64,000 bases of DNA from Rhodoferax sp. (GTDB lineage: Bacteria; Pseudomonadota; Gammaproteobacteria; Burkholderiales; Burkholderiaceae_C). The translations under genes were made by a program, and so were the position numbers. Under the pieces are notes generated by a model, which searched no databases, was not told the DNA's origin, and saw only the letters and a program-made list of their open reading frames with translations. Positions 29,710 to 37,933 of the stretch are shown piece after piece. The stretch spans positions 229,804 to 293,803 of the forward strand of contig NZ_JAQTXM010000002.1 of NCBI RefSeq assembly GCF_028688795.1, given 5' to 3'. Position 1 is the first letter of the stretch, and every line of letters starts with the position of its first letter.

Positions 29710-30924
29710 ATGAATGTAAAGATCATTAAAAGCGCGAAGGACTACGAGGCAAACATGGCGCGCTTGTCTGAACTCATGTCGCTTGATCCAAAGCCCAACT
29801 CCAAGGAAGAAAACGAACTCGAATTGCTGGCATTGGTCATACAGGACTTCGAGCGTCAAACAGTTCCTCATGTAAAGGCCGACCCAATCGAGTCGATCCT
29901 TTTCCGCATGGACCAGATGCAGCTCACCCGTAAGGAACTGATTCCCTACATCGGTTCAATTTCCAAGGTCTCTGAGGTGTTATCGCGCAAACGGCCGCTG
30001 TCCCTGCCCATGATTCGTAGATTGAACCAAGGCCTGGGTATCCCTGCGGACATTCTGATCGAAGATGTCGAAACCGACAGCTCATTGGTCGATCAAGAGC
30101 CTGAGATGGATTTCACGCGCTTCCCAATCAAAGAAATGCTTGAGCGGGGATGCTTCGGCGACTTTGAAGGAAACGTTCAAAGACTTAAGGACTACGCCGA
30201 GGATTTGGTCAGAAAGTTCATGCAAGATCTTCTGCCCAAACGCATGGAACCCGCTTTTCTGCGTGCCCCCCTGCATCAGCGTGGCGATCGTCAAGCCGAT
30301 GAAATGGCCATCTTGGCTTGGCGCATGTGTGTTTTGCGCAAGGCCAGGGAGGTAATTTCAACGCGGGAATACAAGCATGGAACCATCACTCCGGAGTGGT
30401 TGCGTGAACTGGCTAAGCTGTCCGCTTTTGACGAAGGCCCAAAGCTTGCCAAGGAGCACCTTGCCCGTCACGGCATCACTCTCGTTATCGAAAAGCATTT
30501 CAAGCGTACATTCCTTGATGGTGCCGCGATGCTAGACAACGATCGTCCGATCGTTGCACTGACCCTGCGGCATGACCGAGTAGACAACTTCTGGTTTGCG
30601 CTGTTGCATGAGTTGGCTCACGTTTCCAAGCACCTAAAGCCTGAAACTCCCGTATTCATTGACGATCTGGATCGCACCAACCTGCAAACAGTGGAAGGTG
30701 AGGCAGACGCAATGGCACAGGAGGCATTAATTCCCAACAAAAGTTGGAGCGCAGCCAAAGTCCGACAAACACTCGCATCTGAGGATGTCATCGCGTATGC
30801 CGATGAGATCGGCGTACATCCCGCCATCGTGGCTGGTCGCCTTCGACATGAAGAGAAGAACTTCCGCCTGCTATCGCACCTTATCGGCAAGACAGGACAG
30901 GTCAGCCAGACTTTCGCCGCATAA
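29710..30924 (+). CDS. HigA-like antitoxin fused to an ImmA/IrrE metallopeptidase
   Basis: 404 residues from ATG 29710, chosen for the GGAG 6 bases upstream and the HigA-like start MNVKIIKSAKDYEANMARL. Residues 1-120 are a HigA/COG5499 antitoxin with helix-turn-helix (MQLTRKELIPYIGSISKVSE, SRKRPLSLPMIRRLNQGLGI). The C-terminal half has the zinc motif HELAH at about 300-304 and the IrrE-type region EGEADAMAQEALIPN. HigA is normally about 120-140 residues. The peptidase may cleave the regulator itself, a neighbouring repressor or the toxin; that is conjecture. Confidence 0.85.
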   Translation: MNVKIIKSAKDYEANMARLSELMSLDPKPNSKEENELELLALVIQDFERQTVPHVKADPIESILFRMDQMQLTRKELIPYIGSISKVSEVLSRKRPLSLPMIRRLNQGLGIPADILIEDVETDSSLVDQEPEMDFTRFPIKEMLERGCFGDFEGNVQRLKDYAEDLVRKFMQDLLPKRMEPAFLRAPLHQRGDRQADEMAILAWRMCVLRKAREVISTREYKHGTITPEWLRELAKLSAFDEGPKLAKEHLARHGITLVIEKHFKRTFLDGAAMLDNDRPIVALTLRHDRVDNFWFALLHELAHVSKHLKPETPVFIDDLDRTNLQTVEGEADAMAQEALIPNKSWSAAKVRQTLASEDVIAYADEIGVHPAIVAGRLRHEEKNFRLLSHLIGKTGQVSQTFAA

Positions 30925-31343
30925 ATCGCATTGAGATGAATTTCGGGAAATAGGCTATATGCCTTGTTCCTATTTTGGGATAGATGTAAAATCAACCTAC
31001 CAAGACGGAATTGAACTCCGTGCCGTGGAACAGGGGACAGGACTGAGTTGGTGATAAGTGAGCGTTTTCGCAGCGCACCGGGCTTAAGCGCGGAACCGGC
31101 GAATGACAAAGAAAAAGGCCCTGAAGTGCGACTAACACTTCAGGACTGCGGAGGTTCGCGTCACCAAAATACAAGTAAATGGGTAGTCGGACACCGTGAG
31201 ATGGCAAAGGAGTTGGTCAATATTCTGATATTTATCAATATCAGGCTGGTCAACTCTCTTAGCTTTGAGTGGATTTTTGATTTGCCGCGATCAGATGGAT
31301 TTCCTGATGGCGGAAAAATGACGACAAGGAAGGGGCGACGACA
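30925..31343. other. intergenic region with a candidate promoter and a palindrome
   Basis: TTGTTC (30964-30969) and TAAAAT (30987-30992), 17 bp apart, could be a promoter; GGGAAAT and TTTTGGGA nearby echo the higB operator. At 31225-31244 lies CTGATATT-TATC-AATATCAG, an 8-bp perfect inverted repeat about 100 bases before the DUF2703 gene and a possible operator. No coding region is supported. Confidence 0.45.
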
Positions 31344-31749
31344 ATGAAAATACTGCAAATCCTTTGGCAACGACTCGTGACTCCCGAGGGAAATACATGT
31401 GAACGCTGTGGCGGCACACAAGACGCCATCATTTAAGGCTGTCCCAAAGCTTCAAGAAGCGCTTCGACCGCTTGGCATTGAGCCTATTCTGGAAACGCGG
31501 GAGATTGAACCTGACGCCTTCAAGGGGATGCCTTCAGAGTCCAACCGCATTTGGATTGGTGGGCGCTCGTTGGAAGAATGGCTTAACGCAAGCGTTGGGA
31601 AAAGCACCTGTTACTCTGCCTGTGGCGGCGCGGAGTGCCGAACCTTGGAAATTGGAAAAGAAACATTCGAGACCATTCCAGAGCAACTGATACTCAAAGC
31701 CGCACTGCTTGCCGCTGCCTCGCGCCTTACCAGTGCCAGCGCCGTGTGA
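31344..31749 (+). pseudogene. DUF2703-family protein, frameshifted
   Basis: ATG 31344 has a strong AAGGAAGGGG ribosome site and encodes MKILQILWQRLVTPEGNTCE then RCGGTQDAII before a TAA. Removing one T from the TTT near 31434 joins it to the downstream frame KAVPKLQEALRPLGIEPILE, which continues with IGGRSLEEWL, CGGAECRTLEI and YETIPA-like FETIPEQLI to the stop at 31749. The joined product of about 134 residues has the cysteine pattern of DUF2703 proteins, whose role is unknown. Gene decay or a sequencing error are both possible. Confidence 0.7.
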
Positions 31750-31935
31750 TGAACCCGCCCGCCGTGGACAACTGTCCTGTCCACAGGGCGATCCTGTGGA
31801 CAGCCGGTGCTGCGCCCCGGTGCGACAGTTGACCAGTGAGTACCCGTCATGTGCCATCGCCGGTCATCCGGTGCGCTTCATTGAAGGGCGGCTCAAGACT
31901 GAACGCAGACTTTGCATTTCAATACTTAGGTCACG

Positions 31936-32718
31936 CTAAAAGGTTAGGAATGGTTTGAACGTGCGATGTCGAATGGCATAAGCTATCTTCTTGACCCAAA
32001 TGCTCACGTACATACGCTTCCAAAGTTTAAATTTTTGAGAGAGCGTCACCTGCGGTAGTGGCTCACCCTTTTTAACGTACCAGCAGTTCCTGTTGTGGCG
32101 TTGAGCCAAAACATAGCCAGCCTTTACAAGGAACCGATGCTTAAAAAGATACAGATGCTTGTCCTCTAATAGGATTAGCTTGGGCTGCATATTCTGCAAA
32201 TCTGCCCCCAAGAGAACATCCAGTTCAGCTCCTTCCACGTCAATTGACAGAAGGTCTATGTTGCGAATATTATGCCTTGCACAGAGGTCACTGAGAGTGA
32301 TGGCTTCAACACTGACTTTCTCAAATTCTTGGTAGTTGTGTTCATCAATGTTGGCCTCTAAGCTAGCATGACCTGTCATTAACTCGGCACCAACTTTGGG
32401 AATCAACAATTCCAATGAACCTACTTTTTTGGGTGATGTACAAGCACACTCGCACACCACTGCGTTAGGGCGTTCACGGCGGGCCAATTCAGCAAGGTAC
32501 GGAATTGGCTCAATTAGTAACCCTCTCCACCCTAACTCTGTTTCCAAATGGTATGACTGCGACTCTGGTGACGTTGGGTCGTTAGCGCCGACTTCTACAA
32601 ACACACCACCTCGCTTATTGCCGAAGTAATGCCGAATTAGCTTCTTCTCAATAGCCTCATCCCGCATTATGTGCTGGGGTAAATTGTGGGCTGGTCGCCC
32701 GCTGTAAGGTGTAGTCAC
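31936..32718 (-). CDS. FkbM-family SAM-dependent methyltransferase
   Basis: 260 residues. GGVFVEVGANDPTSPES is the glycine-rich SAM site, WRGLLIEPIP the acidic strand, and IDLLSIDVEGAELDVLLGAD the family's central motif. FkbM enzymes O-methylate sugars or polyketides, often in surface-polysaccharide clusters, but no glycosyltransferase gene is near, so the substrate is unknown. It is a lone minus-strand gene of lower GC inside the island. Confidence 0.85.
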   Translation of the reverse strand: MTTPYSGRPAHNLPQHIMRDEAIEKKLIRHYFGNKRGGVFVEVGANDPTSPESQSYHLETELGWRGLLIEPIPYLAELARRERPNAVVCECACTSPKKVGSLELLIPKVGAELMTGHASLEANIDEHNYQEFEKVSVEAITLSDLCARHNIRNIDLLSIDVEGAELDVLLGADLQNMQPKLILLEDKHLYLFKHRFLVKAGYVLAQRHNRNCWYVKKGEPLPQVTLSQKFKLWKRMYVSIWVKKIAYAIRHRTFKPFLTF

Positions 32719-33076
32719 TGAGCTAGGCTTTCTTCATTATTTCTGGTATCGATCGGACGCAATTTTACGTTCTGAACGTGATACTGGTCGATGCATTCAG
32801 CCGCGAAGCGTGGTCAGTAGCTTTACTAGTTCAACAATTGCGGTGAATGGCTCGGGATCAGTGCGCGCTGAAAATCGCGCCGCTAGTCGTTCTGCGCGTT
32901 GGGTGGCCATGGCCAAATGTTCGCTTGTGTGCACAACCGGGGGGGCCTGCCGGCAGCCCTGGCAGGGGCCTGATAAATAAAAATTCCAATTCCAGAATTC
33001 AAAAACCAAAGCCCCGCTTCGCGAACGGTGTCTGGCGATGATCAGCACTGCGCTTTGAGATACATTATTTCCTCGC
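32719..33076. other. region with no firm gene; weak minus-strand frame
   Basis: An 83-codon minus-strand frame (33048-32797) ends in SEHLAMATQRAERLAARFSA, helical and alanine-rich, which could be the tail of a decayed gene, but its N-terminal half is unlike a protein. A GC-rich inverted run GGGGCCTGCC...GGCAGGGGCC lies at about 32943-32970. Confidence 0.3.
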
Positions 33077-33330
33077 TTGCGCGCATCCCTGCGCGTCCAC
33101 GATCAGCTTGAAACGCCGTCCACGATCACGTTGAAACAGACGTCCACGATCGCTGAAATACGCAACCTTGTCACCGATCAGGATCGCACTACGGCCATTT
33201 GCCACGAGATCAAGGTGGCGTTCGATCAAGGTCGCAAAGTGCTGGTGTTGACCGAGCGCACGGAAAATTTGGATGCCATTTTGGCTGGTTTGACGGACAA
33301 GGCAGACGAAAGAGGTTATCAAGAGTCCGA
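33077..33330 (+). pseudogene. fragment of a DEAD/SNF2-type helicase
   Basis: The plus frame contains DRTTAICHEIKVAFDQGRKV followed by LVLTERTENLDAILAGL, which resembles the start of the second RecA lobe in mobile-element helicases (binding site linker then the LVLTERTEHLD-type strand). Neither the ATPase lobe nor later motifs are present. Its upstream part is occupied by a three-fold 23-24-bp repeat. Confidence 0.5.
33094..33157 (+). repeat. three tandem copies of a 23-24-bp unit
   Basis: CGTCCACGATC recurs at 33094, 33117 and 33141, each time followed by a TTGAAAC- or CTGAAA-like block. The third copy is degenerate. Confidence 0.7.
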
Positions 33331-33334
33331 CTTC

Positions 33335-33444
33335 CGGCAAATTTGCCGAAAGTGCCGTTGGATGCCAGACATGCAAATTTGCACCTCTGTGAACCGACTG
33401 CAAATTTGCTTAAGGTTGCGCGCTCATTACTCGTGCAAATTTGC
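33335..33444. repeat. cluster of four GCAAATTTGC palindromes
   Basis: The perfect 10-bp palindrome GCAAATTTGC occurs at 33337, 33373, 33400 and 33435; the first extends to 14 bp (CGGCAAATTTGCCG) and the second to 12. Centres are 36, 27 and 35 bp apart. The spacing and identical cores suggest binding sites of a dimeric DNA-binding protein. Confidence 0.75.
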
Positions 33445-33541
33445 AGCTTTAAAAGCATCAATAAATGATCGAAATGGACTTGGCTTCTCAAGCAACCAGC
33501 GTCTTACTAGAGGCATCGCAGCACACCCACCGGAGATTGAC

Positions 33542-33781
33542 ATGACCACCACCATCGACCAGATTTTTGCTTTGATCGCCCAAAAGCACCTTTTTATCGA
33601 CACCCTGGAAACACGCCACTCAGACCGCCTTGACTTCCACGATGTCGCAGTCTGGAGCGTGCGCGATGCCCTGGAGGCGGCTTTCAAGGCGGGATCACTG
33701 CCACAAGGGTGTCCATTGCGCGGACACCCTTTTTCTTCGCCAGCACATCATTCGCCGCAGGAAGTGCGGCAAATCTGCTGA
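33542..33781 (+). CDS. small DUF6900-like protein
   Basis: 79 residues from ATG 33542. MTTTIDQIFALIAQKHLFID and SDRLDFHDVAVWSVRDALEA resemble small proteins of the DUF6900 type found on mobile elements. The last 28 residues (after AFKAGS) do not look like the family and may be a read-out of decayed sequence. The gene lies just downstream of the palindrome cluster. Function is unknown. Confidence 0.6.
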   Translation: MTTTIDQIFALIAQKHLFIDTLETRHSDRLDFHDVAVWSVRDALEAAFKAGSLPQGCPLRGHPFSSPAHHSPQEVRQIC

Positions 33782-33854
33782 CTTATCTCCGCATGACCCG
33801 CCCGCCGCGTCGGCAAAGGGTGTGAATTGAATTCCCCCCCCTTTTGCTGCCCAA

Positions 33855-33901
33855 GGTGCAAACCAGCCTTGGTGCAAACCCCTGCAAACCTTGGTTTGCA
33901 C
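33855..33901. repeat. GGTGCAAACC iteron-like cluster
   Basis: GGTGCAAACC at 33855 and 33871, TGCAAACC at 33883, and the inverted GGTTTGCAC at 33893-33901 are packed into 47 bases. They share the TGCAAA core with the palindromes 400 bases upstream. Confidence 0.6.
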
Positions 33902-33982
33902 TCTGACTGTGGGCAACGCGTGCGCTGGTCTCCCCCGCATAGGTTCTTCGTCAGGAAGGACCCCTTTTACCTGGTATGAAAA

Positions 33983-34312
33983 TCAGATGTCATCAACCGT
34001 AGCCATCCACTGCGGAATGTCCCGCGTGCCATGCAGCACCCGCCAAACATCAATATGGTCTGCTCGTTCGACGTAAAACACGAGGTGCGGATAGCGTGTC
34101 AGAGGCCAAAAGCGCAGACCGGGCAGGTTCAATTCGTGTGCATAACGCGGTGAACCGGTCGCAGGATGGCGACCAATGTGGGCGTAGGCATCCTCCAGTG
34201 CATCAATGAAGCCATAGGCGGCTTGCTCGGCAGACTCGCCCAGATAGTAGGCAATGATCTCGTCGATATCGTGATGGGCCAGCTCGCGTGCGACAACAGG
34301 CTTGACTTTCAA
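33983..34312 (-). CDS. parE: ParE-family toxin
   Basis: 109 residues of the RelE/ParE superfamily: ARELAHHDIDEIIAYYLGES, IGRHPATGSPRYAHEL and LVFYVERADHIDVWRVLHGT. ParE proteins poison gyrase; other members cleave mRNA, and the subgroup cannot be settled here. The start overlaps the antitoxin stop by four bases. Confidence 0.88.
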   Translation of the reverse strand: MKVKPVVARELAHHDIDEIIAYYLGESAEQAAYGFIDALEDAYAHIGRHPATGSPRYAHELNLPGLRFWPLTRYPHLVFYVERADHIDVWRVLHGTRDIPQWMATVDDI

Positions 34313-34560
34313 CCGTGCGTGCCCACTGCGGTGGCTTTGCGAACACGCGCGCGTAGGCCATCAAAATACGCTGTATCGGCCACGCCTGCAGGCGCAGAGG
34401 CGGCACCAGCCACCAGCAGACTGCGCAAGTGCAGCCGATCTTTGTCTTTACGGATTAGTTCGCGCAGGTATTCACTGCTGGTTCCATACGAGCCCTGGCT
34501 AACCTGCTCATCAACAAAGGACTTCAGGGTGTCTGGCAAAGAGATGTTCATGGTACTCAT
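34309..34560 (-). CDS. parD: ParD-family antitoxin
   Basis: 83 residues. The ribbon-helix-helix N-terminus MSTMNISLPDTLKSFVDEQV and SSEYLRELIRKDKDR are typical of ParD. It neutralises the ParE-like toxin and represses the pair. An in-frame GTG at 34566 is a possible earlier start. Confidence 0.88.
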   Translation of the reverse strand: MSTMNISLPDTLKSFVDEQVSQGSYGTSSEYLRELIRKDKDRLHLRSLLVAGAASAPAGVADTAYFDGLRARVRKATAVGTHG

Positions 34561-34713
34561 GCCCACAGTTTAGAGGTCTTGGCAAAATTTGGCAAGATTG
34601 ATGTGCCTTCCCAAAGCCACCAATGGGTACGAGGGAGTGAGCATTCCCGATGCTCACCCTCTCTTTAGAGAGGAAAGGCCGGGAACCGGGAAAGTGGCGT
34701 ATTCATTGGGTTT

Positions 34714-34840
34714 GATCGTTCCCGACAGCGTTTCGGGAACGATGCCCACCGGGAACGATTGAATCCGCATAAACACTGGCTGCAATCGTTCCCGGGAACC
34801 CAATCGTTCCCGGCGGGAACCGGGAAGCCGGGAACGATTG
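34714..34840. repeat. three adjacent hairpins built from six CGGGAACGAT copies
   Basis: Six exact copies of CGGGAACGAT (three per strand) form consecutive inverted repeats: 34715-34743 (10-bp arms, 9-base loop), 34748-34794 (about 12-bp arms) and 34801-34840 (13-bp arms). Further CGGGAAC fragments lie on both sides. The layout recalls REP/BIME elements or replication-protein sites. Confidence 0.7.
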
Positions 34841-34859
34841 AGGCAGGTCGGGCAGATCA

Positions 34860-35129
34860 TTAAGCATCCCGCTGTCCGGGTCTGGACTGGCTCAAGTGCC
34901 CTTTGATGAACACGGCATCGCCGCCCGCCACGGGTCCGTTTGGCACGTCGAGCCACTTGACCAACTTGGACCCTTCAGCCATGGCACCGACCAGTTCCTG
35001 CTTGGCCAGCAAAACACTGACCCATTCCGCGAGTTTGTGTTTGCTGATGGCATGAAATGCGTCTCTCGTACCGACTGGCATGCGATATGTCGTGGTTGTG
35101 AAAGTACTGAACCAAAATGTCTTGCGCAC
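34860..35129 (-). CDS. hypothetical protein, possibly a fragment
   Basis: An 89-codon frame whose composition looks coding (FHAISKHKLAEWVSVLLAKQ, SKLVKWLDVPNGPVAGGDAV). I recognise no family. It has no clear ribosome site and could be part of a larger, decayed gene. It lies between the hairpin cluster and the phage remnant. Confidence 0.35.
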   Translation of the reverse strand: MRKTFWFSTFTTTTYRMPVGTRDAFHAISKHKLAEWVSVLLAKQELVGAMAEGSKLVKWLDVPNGPVAGGDAVFIKGHLSQSRPGQRDA

Positions 35130-35139
35130 TTATGGGTGA

Positions 35140-35478
35140 AAGCCACGAAAGGATTGGCAGACCGCAGGGGCCGCAGCCATCACCGCTGCCACCTCCACCT
35201 CTGCGGCGTGGGCCACTGCCAATTTGTCAGTGACGGCTGCGATTGCCAGCGTCGGCCTGCTCAAGACAGCGTTTGCCGTGCTGGGTGCGTTCGCCGTGGG
35301 TTGGGAAATCGGTACCTGGTTGTCCGAGAAATTCGAGATCGTGCGCAAAGCGGGCATCTTCATGGTCGAAATCCTGGTCAAGGCGGTTGAGCAGTTGCAG
35401 TACCGCTGGGAGGCGTTTGCAGCGATCTTCACCAGTGACACCATCGATGCGGCCACCGCACGGAACCGTTTGGGCTGA
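35140..35478 (+). pseudogene. phage tape-measure protein fragment
   Basis: A 112-codon open stretch reads AAITAATSTSAAWATANLSV then LKTAFAVLGAFAVGWEIGTW and MVEILVKAVEQLQYRWEAF, the hydrophobic mid-region of siphophage tape-measure proteins, normally over 700 residues. Neither end is present. It shows that a prophage once contributed to this island. A short tail (35523-35601, ERKSLQARLLAKWRAK) may be another remnant. Confidence 0.6.
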
Positions 35479-35642
35479 TCCGCCCCATCTTCTGCTACCG
35501 CGTTTGATTCCATAAAACCCGATCACTCATGTTGAAGTGTTGCTGCCCGAGCGCAAGTCCCTTCAGGCGCGATTGCTGGCCAAGTGGCGTGCAAAGTAGC
35601 GTGTGAGTTGATATGAGATCAAATTCGATGCATAATTGACGC

Positions 35643-35966
35643 ATGGAAACCAACTTCAAACGGCCGTTTGCTCAGTATGTCAAAAAGGCACACAAGCCCC
35701 TGCAGTTGGCAATTGAAGATGAAGTGGACATCGTTTGCGATGATCCTGAAATTGGTGAGATGAAGGTTGGAGACCTAGCTGGAATCCGAGTGCACAAGTT
35801 TCGCTTCAGTCGGCAGGAATATTTGATTGCTTATCGCGCTCCAAAGGAAGATGTGCCTGTGGAGTTTTTAGTTATTGATTTTTATCAGGTGGGTGCTCAC
35901 GAGAATTTTTACGCTGAGTTGAAACAGTACCTACGACAGGAAAAATCCAAAGGAACCTCAAAATGA
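35643..35966 (+). CDS. RelE/ParE-type toxin
   Basis: 107 residues: YVKKAHKPLQLAIEDEVDIV at the N-terminus, then GDLAGIRVHKFRFSRQEYLI and FLVIDFYQVGAHENFYAELK, the pattern of RelE-like toxins that interfere with translation. The stop overlaps the next start by four bases (toxin first). GC content is lower than that of neighbouring chromosomal genes. Confidence 0.8.
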   Translation: METNFKRPFAQYVKKAHKPLQLAIEDEVDIVCDDPEIGEMKVGDLAGIRVHKFRFSRQEYLIAYRAPKEDVPVEFLVIDFYQVGAHENFYAELKQYLRQEKSKGTSK

Positions 35967-36274
35967 GCCACGCATTGACCGCACAAGATCTCTTCTCGGA
36001 GATGAAGCGCATGCCCTCGACTGAGCGGATCAAATTCTTTTCGCTCCTGGCAAACCAGGCGTTTCGGGATGATGACTTCACGCATGAGCAAGTGTTCGGG
36101 CACTTACAGCATGAACCTTTATCAGCGTTTGAGGCGGCTGAGTATCTAGAGGTGTCTTTGCCAACTCTGCGGCGATATGTGCAGGCGAATAAATTGCGGC
36201 CCTGTCACACGGTGGGACGCAACCAGATGTTTTCTGCCGAAGATCTTCGGGTCTACAAACGAGCTCGGCGGTAG
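35963..36274 (+). CDS. helix-turn-helix antitoxin with excisionase-like DNA-binding domain
   Basis: 103 residues. The C-terminal half is a MerR/excisionase-type winged helix (SAFEAAEYLEVSLPTLRRYV, GRNQMFSAEDLRVYKRARR). The N-terminal half (AQDLFSEMKRMPSTERIKFF) probably binds the toxin encoded immediately upstream, with which it is translationally coupled. Antitoxin assignment rests on this pairing. Confidence 0.75.
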   Translation: MSHALTAQDLFSEMKRMPSTERIKFFSLLANQAFRDDDFTHEQVFGHLQHEPLSAFEAAEYLEVSLPTLRRYVQANKLRPCHTVGRNQMFSAEDLRVYKRARR

Positions 36275-36330
36275 AGACTATTTATCTGATCCTGTGAAGT
36301 TTGGTGTTCAGTTCGAAGTTTCACCATCCG

Positions 36331-36360
36331 AAAAGGACAATCTCCAAAAGCGGGGACAAG
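36331..36360 (-). repeat. inverted 30-bp copy of the island-repeat tail
   Basis: These 30 bases are the exact reverse complement of 40907-40936 within the right direct repeat (core GGACAATCTCC, AAAAGCGGGGACA). It abuts the truncated end of the transposase gene, so it may be a terminal inverted repeat of an insertion element. Confidence 0.65.
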
Positions 36361-36364
36361 CACC

Positions 36365-37252
36365 CTATACTTGCCCATCGCAAGCAATGCCTTGGAACCG
36401 ACGGTAGCCCAGCAGCTTGCGCACGACAGCACCGTTTTTTTGCTCGATCCAAGCTTGATCGTTCTTGCGATAGGGTCGAGAGCGAGTGAGTTCGATTCCA
36501 TGGCTGAGGCAGTAATTGATCAAAGTCTCGTTTACAAATTCGCTTCCGTTATCGACATCCAGCGCACGAAGCGCGAATGGCAATCCCAAACGAATTCGTT
36601 CGAGCGTTTCAACAAGTAGACCGCTGTCGCGAACCACCAAGGGCGCAGCCTCCGTCCAACCGCTCGCGATGTCAGTCAGGACCAAACTGTTGACGTAGCT
36701 GCCGCGATTGGCGTCCCCGCAATGCGCGACACAGTCCATCTCCATGCTCCCCGGCGGCGGCTCGTTCCAGTCCGCGAAAGTACGCACCGGCACACGCCGT
36801 CGCGCCTCAGGCATCGCGCGGCGACGCTTCTTCAAATTAGTCGCACTACGTGGCACTCGCAGCAATCGGTCAATTGTCGCGGCGCTCATGGTCAAGATTT
36901 TTTGGCGTATCGGCTCGTGGAGATGCAAATGCCCGTTGCGCTCCAAGGCCGGCAATAGGATCGGCAACAGGGCCTTCAGCCGCTTCCCGCATACCCTGTC
37001 GGAGGCCTCCCAGAGAACAATAAGCGCAGTCTGAACCGCCTCGTCGTAAAGGGCCGGCCGGGCGCGGGTCTGTCGTTTCTTGCTAGTCGGCTCCGAGTTG
37101 AGTGCGCGAATCGCCGACTTGTGGTGATAGCCGGTTACCGCAATGAATTCATCGAGAATCTTGCTCTTATCGGCGCCTGCTGCAGCCCTATAACGCGTAC
37201 GGACTACGTTGGTAAGTTCGGCCCGCGCCGCGTGCGTCATCTTGATAGCCAT
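36365..37252 (-). pseudogene. DDE integrase-core transposase, 3' truncated
   Basis: 295 codons remain. An N-terminal helix-turn-helix region (DEFIAVTGYHHKSAIRALNS) precedes an integrase core with acidic residues in MEMDCVAHCGD, LDVDNGSEFVN and the glutamate in WIEQKNGAVV. Relatives run about 100 residues further; here the frame stops at GIACDGQV, beside the 30-bp repeat. It is therefore probably inactive unless helped in trans. The upstream inverted repeat was not located. Confidence 0.75.
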
Positions 37253-37933
37253 AGTCCCTCCAAAGTCGTGGAGCAGGCATGATGGCAGGTGCTAACGCCG
37301 GCAACATCTCAGGTGAGGCAACATGTGCGCCAGGTAACACTTCTATTGATGCAATGCGAGGGCATAACTGGGCGCTCTGCATAAAGACCCATTGCAGTCA
37401 TCCACGGGGCACTTTTGTAAGTCGGGTATGCCGCGATAGGAGCCGTTCTGGTCTTGACCGGGGAGGACTCCAGAAGGCAATAGCTGTAATCGCGATTGGC
37501 GAAAGGGTTGATACCGGCCAAAGTTCTGTCATATAAATGGCGAACTGCGTGTGGGCGTTGTTGATGGCCCACTTCTATAAGGTGTTCCCGCTGTTGTATT
37601 CAATGTGCGGTGGACAGATGCTGCGGACATCGGCAAATCGATTCATCCACCACCATCCCTTTGGGTATCCAACGGTACGGCGGTTGATGTTGATGTTGAT
37701 GTTGATGTTGGGGTTGAGCACGGTAGCAGGATGGATGTTCCGCCGGCATAGAAGTGAGACTACAGAGACATTAAATTTGCTACGAATTCAGTAACTGTCC
37801 GCGCATATTTCGTATGTGCTTCGTTGCTTTCTAATGTTGTTGCTCGTGCTTATTGATTCGCGATCGCCCGCACATTCGATCTAGATGAATGGCATCCAAC
37901 CCTTGTGTGCAAAGCACCGTAAACGAAGCTCCC
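37253..37933. other. intergenic region with a short hexamer repeat
   Basis: No convincing gene. GTTGAT is repeated four times at 37683-37706. Open frames here are short, without ribosome sites. The stretch may contain the lost end of the transposable element. Confidence 0.4.

Noticed and set aside
31048..31347. 99-codon plus-strand frame before the DUF2703 gene
   Set aside because: Runs through the palindrome and probable control region; composition is not protein-like.
33335..33444. CRISPR array
   Set aside because: The repeated unit is only 10 bp, the spacing is irregular and no cas gene is present; no array was seen anywhere in the window.
34896..35390. 164-codon plus-strand frame
   Set aside because: Different frame from the tape-measure fragment over the same bases and cysteine/histidine-rich in the way of shadow frames.
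37683..37706. GTTGAT hexamer repeat as a regulatory element
   Set aside because: Only four copies in a gene-free stretch; simple sequence with no associated feature.
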